This document shows, in pieces, positions 11,184-22,300 of a DNA stretch of 64,000 nt. This stretch comes from Melampsora larici-populina 98AG31 (lineage: Eukaryota; Basidiomycota; Pucciniomycetes; Pucciniales; Melampsoraceae): the NCBI RefSeq assembly GCF_000204055.1, contig NW_006768768.1, forward strand, positions 684,071 to 748,070, given 5' to 3'. Position 1 is the stretch's first letter. Every line of letters begins with the position of its first letter. The notes below the pieces were generated by a model. That model did no database searches. It saw nothing but the letters and a program-made list of their open reading frames with translations, and was not told the DNA's origin. Made by a program: the position numbers and the translations under genes.

Positions 11184-12386
11184 ATTTAAATCCATGTTGT
11201 GTCATTTAGCTTTCCCTCAACTCACCCAGATCACTTCAATTGAGTGTGCATTACAGTACACCAGGAGGACACTTGGATACATCCAGGAGGACCCTGGAGA
11301 GGGCAAATACACCCTCCTAATTGGTACCCAAATTTTGTTTTTGTTGGGTTTGGGGCTTTTCCCACGCAGCCACAACCATTTTACAAGTTTTGAAAACTTC
11401 AACAGGTTAAAAAAGGCTGCAGCTTTCTAAATTCTAGTCCATATACTTTTACTAGAGTAGGATTGGCGGTTTTGGGTAAAACCCATTGTAGAGACCTGGC
11501 CCCAGTATGCAGGAATCCGCCCAGGATCATCAAAAAATGTTTTTTTTTGCATTTTTCTCCTCAACCAGCACTCCAAAAAACTCGAGGCCGGCATCATAAG
11601 ATAGCCCTTCTTTTACCACACACACCAGGCTACTGTGCACCTTCATAAGTAGTCAAGTGTTGTGTGCATGAGCAAATGCCTGAAAAGTGTGTTTTGTTAG
11701 GAGGTTCTGTACGCGCTTTCCAGGGTCGTCATTCAGGACATCCTCTTTTTTTGTAGGGGGTGAGACATCCTGACATGGTCTATTGCAAGACGTCCACCAA
11801 ATATCCCACCGTCATGAAGTGTTCCAAGATGTGCTTGTACTGAAAACCCACCATGGCATCCAAAGGATGAAGTGAGGATGTCTCACCTTTGGTCCATCTC
11901 AATGATGTCCCAACTTGGGATGCCAGCTCAATGTCTCAATGTAGGATGGTTGGGACATCCTCCTTCAAAAAGGTGTCTTTGTGGCGTATTTTTAACTTTT
12001 CCATTCTAAGCTCTCTCAACTGTTTAGAAATGAAAGCAAGTCAGTCAGACTATATATGACTGCTTGTGCAATTTCAATGAATTGAACACAATCTCAGTTT
12101 ACTCATCAGAAATGTTTGAACATATTGAGTGAAGAAGATGAAGTTGAGTATCAGGCAAAGAAGTGATTGTAGATGTAGATAAAAAATACCCAGGTACTGC
12201 CCAAGCCCTTGACTGGCCACATAAACCACTTAGAGGGGACTGTACAATGATCAGACTCTGGCGGGCTGAAATCAAAAAGTGGAGTTTATAAATATGGATA
12301 GCATGATGGTGAGACATTTTGATCACACTTTGAAAATCCTGCAGCTGGTAAGGACGGCAAATTTGGAATATGAACTTTGGGAGGTG
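11184..12386. other. Intergenic region with short inverted repeats
   Basis: I see no supported gene here. GGTGAGACATCCT (near 11759) and AGGATGTCTCACC (near 11874) form a 13-bp inverted pair about 100 bp apart, with several more GACATCC words between and after. It might be a small decayed inverted-repeat element. Confidence 0.4.
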
Positions 12387-14346
12387 CTATATCTGTTTCA
12401 CGGTAACTGCATATGATCAAGAACAAAGCGCTTTGCAAAGTGATCATCTCAGTTAAACGTTCAAAAAATCCATAACAAACAACTCCACTTACATGTTTCC
12501 TAAGGTTGCAAGAACACCATGCACACCCTGAAAAATTGTGAACAATCATGAGAGAAAGAAAAGGTCAATCTTGAACAGAAGATAAGACTTACAACACGTA
12601 GGATAAGATAATAGCTTGGATTATAGAGGAACTCGCCCTGTTTGATTAAAGACATCTAAAAGTTAACAAGGTACTTCAATCAGGAACTGGATATCCGAAG
12701 GTTCATGTTAAAATTCAAATTTGGGTTCTCCACATACTGAAAAGACACATAAAACAAAAGTGATCAATATGATTGCAAACTCAATCAAGGTGTTTGCAAA
12801 AATTCTGTCTTGTTGTCGTTGTGATCCTCGAAACAGTCTTCTTTGAGCCTTGAAGCTTTGGTACAATCGATATAGGAGCGGAATGTAAATCTGATCCAGA
12901 TTCATGCATTAGTTTTAGATTGGAAGATATGTGATAATAATATGGAGGAAGCACTTACAACAATAATGCATCCATCAAAGAATAAATAAGAGCTTGTTCC
13001 AATTCGACACCAATGTACCAAAAGATCCTAATTGAAGAATTGTTGCTATTATTCAACTTGAACTTATCTGACTGGTTTCCCAAAGCAAACTGACGATATG
13101 ATGCAATGCCCGCGTGAGTGAAAGCAGTCGAGGAATAATTTGGACCACAGTGCATGTCCCTATGGCGCAGGTAGAAGCCTCGTCCCGGAGGATGTCAACT
13201 ACGGGCATCACCAATTGTCGAATGCGGTGATATTCCATGGTAACTTGATAATATGCGATGATGCATGTCACTAAGATTGGAAAGGAATTTCAGGGTTTCT
13301 ATATACCATGTACCATTGCAGAAAACACGTAGGCTGACCAGTTGGTACGAGATATATCATTACCGAGGACACGTTCATAGCCCATTTCACAGTGGTTGAG
13401 AGAAATTGTCCTACTGGAGTACTGCGCCGAAATACATATCCTTGCACCGATAGACAATGGCAGATAGCAAGCCATGATACTACTGAGTTTCAGCCCGTCA
13501 ATGATGAAAATTATTTTCAATGTGTGATCAAGGATTCGAGCAGAGACTGAATGAAAGACACTCACCGCTACAAAGTTATGTTAGCTTTCAGAAAAACACG
13601 TGGAGTGATTGATGAAGACTCACCCGGCGCATCCACTTTTCAGCGTAAACTCGATCCCGAGTACAAAATCTGGACCTCCTTGGTCTAGGGTGCCATTTCG
13701 TACAAATGGCTGCAGAACGATTTGGGTCATGGCAACTAGTAGCCAGGTGGATACGTTAGATCATCTTCTCAAGAACAAACAAATTCGTATGGAGTGATCT
13801 TACAGATACTATATAGAAAGTAAAACAATCCACAGTGGTTTGCACGATCATACTGTATGAGGCCGACTAATCGAAAAGATCAGCTATTGATCCAAATAGA
13901 TGTAATAATCATAAGTTGAGATCCACTCACTATCATTTAAGCCAATATGGTATATCTTCTTTGTTTTTGAGCGGACATAAAGGATGTAAGATGCTTGGGA
14001 AAACATTCTGACAATATATTGTTAAGTAATTCAACTTCGTTTTTGTTCTAGTTCTGTTTATCAGAAAGAAAACATCCTCACATTACAAACCCTGCCAAGA
14101 TAACGAGCTCAACGTAACGTGACCAAGAGGGCAGAGTACATGGCTGTGGATGAAGAGAGAAAAAAAGTGAATAGGTAAAACTGTTATGTTGTTGGATCGC
14201 GGATGCTCAACAAGAAATAAATTTGGGGTATCAAGACACACCAGAAGGAAACTTTCGACATAATCAGCTGTCGCGTGATATGGATTGACGTCCGGAGTCA
14301 GGTGGAGGACAAAGTTGGTGATTCGATCTTTGACGAATTCAGACAT
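12387..14346 (-). CDS. Multi-exon multi-pass membrane protein, unrecognised
   Basis: I built this on the minus strand from about ten short exons with GT-AG introns, choosing junctions that keep frame. It starts at MSEFVKDRITNFVLH (14346). The same frame is open further upstream to 14439, so an earlier start is possible. Successive exons give SWSRYVELVILAG, FSQASYILYVRSKTKK, IGLIQYDRANHCGLFYFLY, FAMTQIVLQPFVRNG, IMACYLPLSIGARICI, TCIIAYYQVTMEYHRIR, IFWYIGVELEQALIYS, NTLIEFAIILITFVLCV, SLIKQGEFLYNPSYYLILR and GVHGVLATLGN. The hydrophobic stretches suggest six or more membrane segments. The end is a TAG at 12387. One intron would be only about 45 bp and some acceptors are weak, so individual junctions are uncertain. 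I do not recognise the family. Unlike most of the window it has no internal stops once spliced, so it may be a real host gene. Confidence 0.5.
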
Positions 14347-15276
14347 GCAGAGGTATCGAGGCTTAAGAAAAGAAGGTGAATGGCTCAATGACTGGTAAAG
14401 TTCAAGGCCTTTTGCCGTTGATATATATTGACCGACCACTGCACCTCACTGTGCTCCATCATACGTGCTCCATCATACGCACGACAACCTTTGTCCCAAA
14501 GCACGCAACTGTTAAATACCGCAGACCCGTTTTCCCATAATCATACTCACCAATTTACAGCAAGCCATTTTACAAATTATGCGCTGCTTCCCAGCCTCGA
14601 CCATGAACCTTCTGACGCTTAAGGGTTTTGTCAAACTTCTCCCAATACGAGCAAGCTCCCTTTTCCGGTTCCTCTTGCTCTCAAATCATGGAGGCTTGAG
14701 CCCATTAAATTTGCCGCTGAATTTGCGTCAGGTATTGACCTACGGCTGTTTTGACAACAGAAAAGGGTCCTGTGCTGAAATCAAACAGGACTCACAGATC
14801 CCTTCGCTCTGGTATCGAGAAGGTCGAGGCTCAGAATCGCTCTCGGATCACTTCTCGTTTCACACTTGGAGCCTGTTCTAATTTTGGCAAAAAGCCTCTA
14901 CTTGAGACGCCCTATTGAACTACGGCTGTTTCGACAACAAATGTTGCTTCTGTTATTTTTGATTTTTTACGTCCGCGGTTAAGTGATTTTGCCCATCTGG
15001 GACCAGAGATGGAGCGCTAGCAGGCTCGAGAGGGCTCGAGCCTGCCCGAGCATTGGCATCAAGAGCTGAAGCTGGGTCCAGACAAGCGATGAGATCCGAC
15101 CTCAGTCCACTTCATCGGCCACTTCCACGCTTTTTTTTACCAGATTGAAAAGCACTTTACCCTATTGGAATTGAGTAAAATCCATTGACTAAAAGCTCGA
15201 TGTGAATGTGGTGATTCACTATAAGATAAAGAGAAAAGAAATGTCCGACAAAATCTTATAGAGAGATTGTAATGGA
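14347..15276. other. Intergenic region
   Basis: Only small features were seen here. There is a short direct duplication of GTGCTCCATCATAC near 14452-14480, the phrase TACGGCTGTTT(T/C)GACAACA twice (near 14740 and 14922), and a CTCGAG hairpin near 15031 (AGGCTCGAG, 4-base loop, CTCGAGCCT). No gene is supported. Confidence 0.5.
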
Positions 15277-15636
15277 TACAGTCAGATGAAAAAAGAAAAG
15301 AAAAGATTCAAAAGACTGTAATAGGTTCAGGCTATAAAGCAATAGAAAAACAGAAAACAAAAATGAAATGATGTCATAATACAAATGTGAAAGTATGACA
15401 TAATGTAGTAATGAAGAAATGAAACAGAAAAATACTTTTAGAATAAATGTATTTAATACAGTCAGATGAATAAAGAAAAGAAAAGATTCAAAAGACTGTA
15501 ATAGGTTCAGGCTATAAAGCAATAGAAAAACAGAAAACAAAAATGAAATGATGTCATAATACAAATGTGAAAGTATGACATAATGTAGTAATGAAGAAAT
15601 GAAACAGAAAAATACTTTTAGAATAAATGTATTTAA
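15277..15636. repeat. Tandem duplication, two 180-bp units
   Basis: The segment starting ACAGTCAGATGAA near 15278 is repeated exactly 180 bp later at about 15458, with one or two differences (AAAAAG against ATAAAG). It is AT-rich and non-coding. The long minus-strand open frame over it is a product of the repeat. Confidence 0.9.
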
Positions 15637-15746
15637 ATAAAATGTATATGACTTTTAGAAGCAGACAAATAATAACTCCAACACGCCCTTCACGGGCACT
15701 GTGATATGATGATCATACCCAATGCTCTACACCAAGGGCATGGATA

Positions 15747-15814
15747 CTTGAGCAATTTCTGGTCAGAAATTGCATGCTGCACAGAATGCAATTTCCGTTC
15801 AGAAATTGCTCAAG
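15747..15814. repeat. Hairpin with about 28-bp arms
   Basis: CTTGAGCAATTTCTG...AAATTGCAT is followed, after a loop GCTGCACAG, by its near-perfect inverted copy ending CAGAAATTGCTCAAG. No gene is adjacent. It could be a tiny foldback element or a replication-slippage product. Confidence 0.8.
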
Positions 15815-15966
15815 TGAACACGCCATGAATCATTTTTTTAAAATGTATTGAGACTTTTATTGCATACAACACTATCTGCACTTGTTGAAACAAAAAGGGA
15901 CTAGTTTAACTTGGGGTATTTGGCCATCTAGTCAAAGAATTTGGTGCCATGTGATGTTAAGATATA

Positions 15967-16427
15967 CAGTCAAACCTGTTGTATGGCATACCTGTATATT
16001 GGCTTAACCTGCCAAATTGCATACATTTTGGCCTGGACAAGCATGGTCAGGGCCAAATTATGCCTTCTCTGTCTAATGCCTTATGGCGTACTTTTTTTTC
16101 GACATTAGTATGGTATTAAGGCATAAAATACCCCCAAAAGTGTACATAGTGTGTAAATACATATGTTATGTGTACTTTATTTGATCCATCTTTTGTGCCC
16201 TTGATCCCATTCCCATTCAAGTATCATGAAATGCAGCAATTAGGCATACTCAAAAGCTGTGCTATCAGAAAAAACCTGTCTTACAACATAAAAATATGTG
16301 ATTATAGAGATAATTTGAAAGGCATACAATCATGCCATAGGGCAGTACTCTGTCATATGACATAACCTGCTATAAGGCATGCCAAATTGGTTGGACCAAG
16401 GGGTATGTCTTAAGACAGGTTTGACTG
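15967..16427. mobile_element. MITE, pogo/Fot1-like ends, TA duplication
   Basis: A 461-bp non-coding element has termini CAGTCAAACCTGT (left) and its inverted copy ACAGGTTTGACTG (right), each flanked by TA (15965-15966, 16428-16429). CAGTCAAACCT-type ends with TA duplications are characteristic of pogo/Fot1 (Tc1/mariner) elements. The inner arms are also partly inverted: TGGCATACCTG... on the left, ...AAGGCATGCCAAATTGG on the right. There is no transposase. Confidence 0.75.
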
Positions 16428-16589
16428 TATTTATCTTCCCTGGTTTTTTTTGAAAATTTGCATTTTTAAATGTCTTTTTTTTTGTTTTCACACCTTTGTG
16501 CAAGCATGTCCTATTTAGGGCTTTGGTGGAATAATAAATTATAAGTAACTTTAAGTTAAATATGATATGTATGATAGCTGTCTCAACAG

Positions 16590-16807
16590 TAGTTTCCGCC
16601 AAACTCTATAATGAGATTAGACAAACACTGTTTCTGATGTTTTTCAATCTAGCCCTGTTACACAAGCATCTATCAGTGATTTGTATAGTATACTTTATTA
16701 AGACTGCTCTGTGGTAGTATTGGCCAAACTCTGTAACAAGGTTTAGCAGACACTGTTTCTGATGTTTTCAATCTAGCCCTGTTACACAAGCATTTATCAG
16801 CAATCTT
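16590..16807. repeat. Direct repeat, two copies about 125 bp apart
   Basis: The block with ACACTGTTTCTGATGTTTT and CAATCTAGCCCTGTTACACA occurs at about 16627-16670 and again about 125 bp later, diverged by several substitutions and a one-base indel. It is non-coding and of unknown origin. Confidence 0.8.
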
Positions 16808-16959
16808 ACGGTTGGATCATTTTTCTTCCGTCCCGTGGCACCTTGTCCTTATTTTGCAACCAATCCCCTTGGTTTATTCCCTGTAAGAATGATTGAGCAT
16901 GTACAAATCTTTTAGTATTTAAAATGTATTCTGATAGGAAAGGAAACACTTCAGGTGAA

Positions 16960-17550
16960 TCTAGCAAGATTTGATATTATTCCAGTTGAATTTGATGCCT
17001 TCCTCTTTCATTCTTGTTCACATTTTTTATTGGCTTTTGAAAATCATCTGCAATGAAGTAATAAATGATGAGTTTTTTGGTCAATCCCACAAGTTTCACA
17101 TTTTGGCGAAGTGCCCAAATTCCGCTTGGATAGGTGAGTGTTTAGTGGGCTATAGCCTATATTCTGCCCTAAGCTGGAATATGGCTGCTGTGCCACCCTT
17201 TTCAAGTTCAACTAGACCATCAGTAATTTTTCAGGTCTTGTCATGAATTTGTTTTTACCCGGTCTAAAAGAGAAATCTCAAATGTGAAAAGTTTCATTAG
17301 TGCCTTTTCTCGGACTACTTATACTTGATGGTAGTGTAATTGCTGAAATTTGAGATTACACTGTTTCTCCTGCCAGCTGGTCTGCTAGCTCATTGAGTTC
17401 AATGCCTTCATGACCTGGCGTCCAGACAAGTCTTATGTTTGAGTTTTTGGGTAGGGTTTTTAAAATTATTTGGATTTTGATTATTAAGTGTTGTCCTGAT
17501 GATTGTTTTGGTATATCATGAATAGTTGTGATTTGAGAAGTTGTAGATTA
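16960..17550 (-). pseudogene. LINE 3' end: RNase H and zinc-knuckle remnant
   Basis: Read on the minus strand from 17550, the sequence gives HDIPKQSSGQHLIIKIQ, then LVWTPGHEGIELNELADQLA. This is the C-terminal half of the RNase H domain found in fungal non-LTR retrotransposons (W-PGH-G-GNE-AD motif). Further downstream it gives NIGYSPLNTHLSKRN and CETCGIDQKTHHLLLHC, the CxxC...HxxxxC knuckle that follows RNase H in these elements. Several stops and frame changes make it a dead fragment. The frame is cut at 17550 by a MITE. The missing upstream RNase H part reappears at 29511-29640. Confidence 0.7.
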
Positions 17551-17695
17551 CACTGCCAAAAAAGATGCCTTGGGTTGGAAAATCTGAGGTATCCTTGCAT
17601 GGCAATAGACTCAGACGTGGTGTCCAAGTAATCAATCCAAGGCAATGTCTGGGGCAAAAGAAAGCCTTGGATTGATTCCTCAGACACACAGTCCA

Positions 17696-17996
17696 TTTTA
17701 GATTCGTAATCAGCTGGAACAGCGAGAGATAGAATCAAGGAAAGGTGAGAAGAGAAGCACCTTTCCTGAGCTGTTCCAGTAGGCTTATATAGTGAAATAA
17801 CAAGCTGAGGTATCACATGACTAACAAGTTGCTAAGCACACGCAATGACATATGAAATAGAAATGAAATGATATATGAAATAATGTCAACGCAGGACAGG
17901 AGAAGACAGAGGTCACAAGACTGACATGTCTGGGGATAGTCACACAGGACTGTGTAATGAGAAAGGAAACACACGTAAAGTAGAACTATCTCAACA
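17696..17996 (-). mobile_element. 3' LTR of copia element (LTR type A)
   Basis: This is about 300 bp of non-coding DNA nearly identical, in its right-hand two thirds, to 29226-29444. On the minus strand it starts TGTTGAGATAG (17996), directly after a purine tract CAAGGGGGGG, as expected for the polypurine tract of a minus-strand retroelement. The left border is less certain. I placed it after GTCCA (17691-17695) because the same five bases follow the other LTR at 29445-29449, which would be the target duplication. The left end lacks the usual TG, so the border could be off. It contains a hairpin-like GGAAAGGTG...CACCTTTCC and a TATATAG stretch. Confidence 0.65.
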
Positions 17997-19302
17997 CCCC
18001 CCCTTGCGTGCAACATGAGGGAAGAGAAAGTTTACACTATACCAAAATGTTCTTGATGAGAGAGGAGAAGAACTCGTCCCAGCGGTTTGGTGAGCATATC
18101 TGCCAACATGTCTTTTGAAGAGACGTGGTGAATCAAGATTGATTTGTCGCTGACGCATTCTCAAACAAAGTGATAGCGTGTATGGATGTGTTTAGTTCGA
18201 GAGTGGTGCTGAGGATTCTTTGCAAGAGCTTCAGCGCCCTCGTTATCGACATGGAGAGGGATTGCTGCTGGAGGTCTGATATGTGGTTCCGCTAGCAGGT
18301 TCCTGAGCCAGAGGCCTTCGCGACAGGAGTCCAAAAGAGCTTTGTATTCGGCTTCTGTGCTGGAGAGAGATACTGTGGCTTGCTTTTGTGAACGCCAGGA
18401 GATTGGACCGCTGCCCCAACGATAAGAGTAGCCGCTGGTCAAACGACGATTGTGTCGATCCTTGGCCCAGTCAGAGTCGGAGTAGCCCGAGATTGACACA
18501 GTTCCTCAGAGAGTCAGTGAGAGATGAGAAGTCGAGAGGAGGTAGTTGAGAACTCGGATCCCTGCAAGCCAGTGTGCCTCAGAAGGATCCCTCAGGAATT
18601 GTGAAAGTTGGCTCACTGCAAAAGATATGTCAGCCCTCGTGCATTGGGCTACCCATAACAAAGCTCCTATCAGACTTTGATAGTAAACTGTTGATACTTG
18701 TTCATCAGGCTGTCGAGGGAGAAGGTCTTTAAAGAAAGCGTCCGTAGGAGTTGAGACTGAGACGTGGGGAGAAGACAGAAATTTTTCCCCAAGCCCTTTT
18801 ATATAGTGAGCTTGGTTGACAAAGACAAGTTTTCGAGAGAGATCACGACTAATATTAAGAGAAAGAAAATGATGAAGTTCATTATTGGAAGAAATTTCAA
18901 AGTGAGAGGATAAACGGGAAATAAAAGAATCAACAAAATCATCTGGACCAATGACCAATAAGTCATCTACATGAAAAGTAACGAGACCAACCAGCTTTTT
19001 GTTTTGTAGTTGGAAGTAGAGCGTCAGATCATGTTTTGATTGGGTGAGGCCGAGAGCAATAAGAACAGTGTGGAGTTCAATATTCCACTGTCTCGGAGAT
19101 TGCTTGAGACCGTAGATTGATCTGGTGACTTCGCAGACCCAATCAGGATGGAGAGGATCTTCGTATCCGGGTGGTTGAGTCATCTACAAGGGTTCATCAA
19201 GGTGTCCGTTGAGGAAGGCTGTTTTGATGTCGACTTGCCGACCTTTCCAGTTCTTGGTGGCCATTAGTAAGAGAGCAAGTCTGAGAGTTTCGAGTCTGGT
19301 AG
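17997..19302 (-). pseudogene. Copia RT C-terminal part and RNase H
   Basis: From the right, the frame reads RLETLRLALLLMATKNW, VDIKTAFLNGHLDEP, MTQPPGYED and VTRSIYGLKQSPRQWN, then the RT active site FHVDDLLVIG. RNase H follows with YSDSDWAKD, SLSSTEAEYKALLDS and HSRTKHIHTRYHFV. The order is that of Ty1/copia pol. In-frame stops are TAG at 19184-19186, TGA at 18506-18508 and TGA at 18161-18163 (RYHFV-stop-ECVS, where copia elements have Arg). The frame is cut at 19302 by the hAT element and resumes at 23692. Downstream lie the purine tract and LTR. Confidence 0.9.
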
Positions 19303-22300
19303 CAACACTGGGTAAGCTAAGCTCGCCGTAGCTGGGGCGGAGCGGTTTTTGTGACCCGCTGCGTCACAAAAGGAGCGTAGCTCTCTTGGGGTGTACACCG
19401 CAGAGCTACGGGCCCCGAGAAAAAAACCTTTTTTTCAAAAAGCTACGCTGAGGCACGGGTAGCACCGATATCCGGCACTGTTAGCTCCCGTGCCGGTGTC
19501 AAAACCCCCAATTGGGTATGAATCGCCACCATACCCAGTTGTAGACTAATCTGGCACTATCGAACCACTATACAATCACGCTCGGACGCTATATACCCCT
19601 TACTGGACACCATTTCAACGAATGCGGCGTAACGCTCATGCCAGGGACTCGATGGCGATGTATAGTATGGTCGTCAAGGTAAGCCAGCCATCTTTTCCTT
19701 CCCTTAACCCTTAACCCACCTCCATCTTTTACTTTCCTTCAATCTCCCTCCGATAACTTATCAGATCTCTATCTTTTACTCCATTATTTCTATCTTTTAC
19801 TTCGTTATTATAATCAACATAATCATAATAGCATACTCGTATCATGTCCTCTGTAACCTCCGAACGCCCATCCTCATCGCGCACTCGCAAACGTACCAAC
19901 AATCCTGGAATGGTCCCCCAGAGCCCCGATTGACGCCGTCGAGTTTCTATCGAAAGTATCATCCTTGCTAAATCGCAGAACAAAAGAAAGAAACAGTCAA
20001 GCGGTTCAGTCACAATCGTCACCTCTGATGAGGAATCCGTGGCTGGAGTGGCTGAATCTGAAGGAAGTTTGCAACCTTCTCCCAAGCGGAAGAAAGGTAA
20101 AGGCAAGGCTCGAAAGCAATCATCAAAGGGTAATGAGGTTAGTAATAATTCACATTCTTCATTTCAATACACAATCTTTCATTAAAACTGATATTGACAT
20201 GATACCAATAGCATGAACAAGGGAATGTCACCAGAGAAATGATGCGAGTCGATTCCGACGAGGAAAATCGAAAGATTGAAGGCAAGAAGCGCAAGATTGT
20301 CAATCCCGACAGCGACACCTCAAAAGTCAGATGTTACTATCATCCACCTTTCCACGGATTTGACAAAAAGGGCAACCCTGATGTGAGTCATCTTACCTTT
20401 ACCTTTTGATATTTTTTATTTTTTTATTTCTCTGCCCATTATATTGACCAATATGTTTCCCTTGTATTTGTCTAGGATCCAACCAAGGCCCCATTGTCAT
20501 ACCCGTGTCGCTTCTGCAAAAGAGACGAGAGTGATCCTGTCCGTGTAAGTTTAAGCAATCTGACCGGCAACCTTCGAGTCCATCGAGATGGATCTACTCA
20601 AGATGGTCGATCGGACGTTGGCTGCCCCGGTCAACTCCAAGCTCGAGAGGAAGATCCAGACCTTGTACCCCCCTCAGTTGCCGAAACTCGTCTGGCAAAT
20701 GCAAAGGCGAAAGGCCCAATGGACGCATATGTAGTATCCACCCCATCTTCCACTTTCTCCAACCTCACTCTCAACCAAATGATCTGTACTTGGCTCATCC
20801 GCCAAGCTCTACCATGGAATCGGATCGAAGACCCTATCCTACGAGGTATCGTCCGCTACCTGCGAAAGGACGCCCACTTGTATGGCCGACGCTGGGCTGC
20901 CGATGAGGCAAAACAGGTGAACTTGTCACTCAAAGAGAATGTATTCTCTGAATTAAAGGTATGGTTTTGTTTGTCTGATACCGTTTTGATTATGAGTTTA
21001 ACTGATTTTGTTTTTTAAAACTTCTAGGCTCTCAAGTCAAAGTTCAACCTGGTTCACGATGGCTGGACCACAAAAGGAAACCGCCACGCATTCATTGGGG
21101 CAGCCGTTACATTCATAGATGACGACTGGAACTACCGAGTCCGTCACCTTGCCCTCAAGTTGATAATATGGCATCACCACGGGCCTTGGCTTGCAGAGCC
21201 TGTGGTCAACATTTTGGTTAAGCATGGTCTTTTCGAAAAGATTAGTATAGTTCCTAATCATCTTTTCTCTTTTCTAAGTTTCTTTTAATATTTTTTTCGA
21301 ATTGTACTAATACCTTCTATTTATTGTATTACTTGCTTAGTCAGACGACCGATTCTGGGTCTAATAACAAGACTATGGCACAAGAGATGCACAAACAGTT
21401 CTTGGGTAAAGATAATCCCTCTTACACTTGGAACCCGAACTGCATGCATGTATTCTGTTTTTGCCACAAGATAGCCTTGATCGTCAACGCAGGCTTGGCA
21501 GCCTTGGGTGTTAAAGCCCCTCCGCCTATGAAGGCAAAGCAATCCGATCGAGGTAATTTCCCCCTTTTTGAAACTATCGCCGAGGAAGACGAGGAGGAAC
21601 TCCAAGCAGCACCATCAAACGATCCGAAACAATCTTTCCAAACCGATCCAGAACTTGAAGATCAGGACATCGAGCACGACCTACAAGATCTCAAAACACA
21701 ACCTGAGGCTGTAATACCTGAACTTGATGACGAGGGCGTGTGGGACTTGGCTGATGCTGAAGACGAGGCGTGTCCAGCGCTCAGGATCGAAGAGAATGAG
21801 GCACAACCAACCCATCGCCGGGAAGCAAACCACGTGGACTTTATTTTGTGCAAGGTAAGCATGTGTTCCCAATCCTATCACCTTGTGACAGTGTACATTT
21901 TGATTGATTTTGCACTTGACAGGTGGACTTCATTGTGCGTCGAATTACTCGATCTGCGGCCTGGCGCAAAGAATTCGAAAGGGTAAGTGAGCAGAAGGGC
22001 TTCAGTGGCTCGCTCATAGCGGGCTATGGGATCAGATGGAACATTAAATATGTTAGCCGTCACAAAGCATGGCTTGCCCGAGATGTAAGTAAACTTTATC
22101 TCCTTTTATATTCTCAAATCCACATAGACTGACCCTAATATAATATTTCGTTATCTTAAGGTCATTGATCAACTATGCCGAGATGACTTGAATCGAGTTC
22201 ACACTAAGAATCTGCCACCTCGTAAGAGTGGAAAGCCTTATGGCTATTTCCACGAATTGGAAATGACGACCACTGAGTGGGCTCAAGTACGGAAGATCAA

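Noticed and set aside
15256..15564. 102-codon hydrophobic minus-strand frame
   Set aside because: It is an artefact of the 180-bp AT-rich tandem duplication (the same peptide occurs twice).
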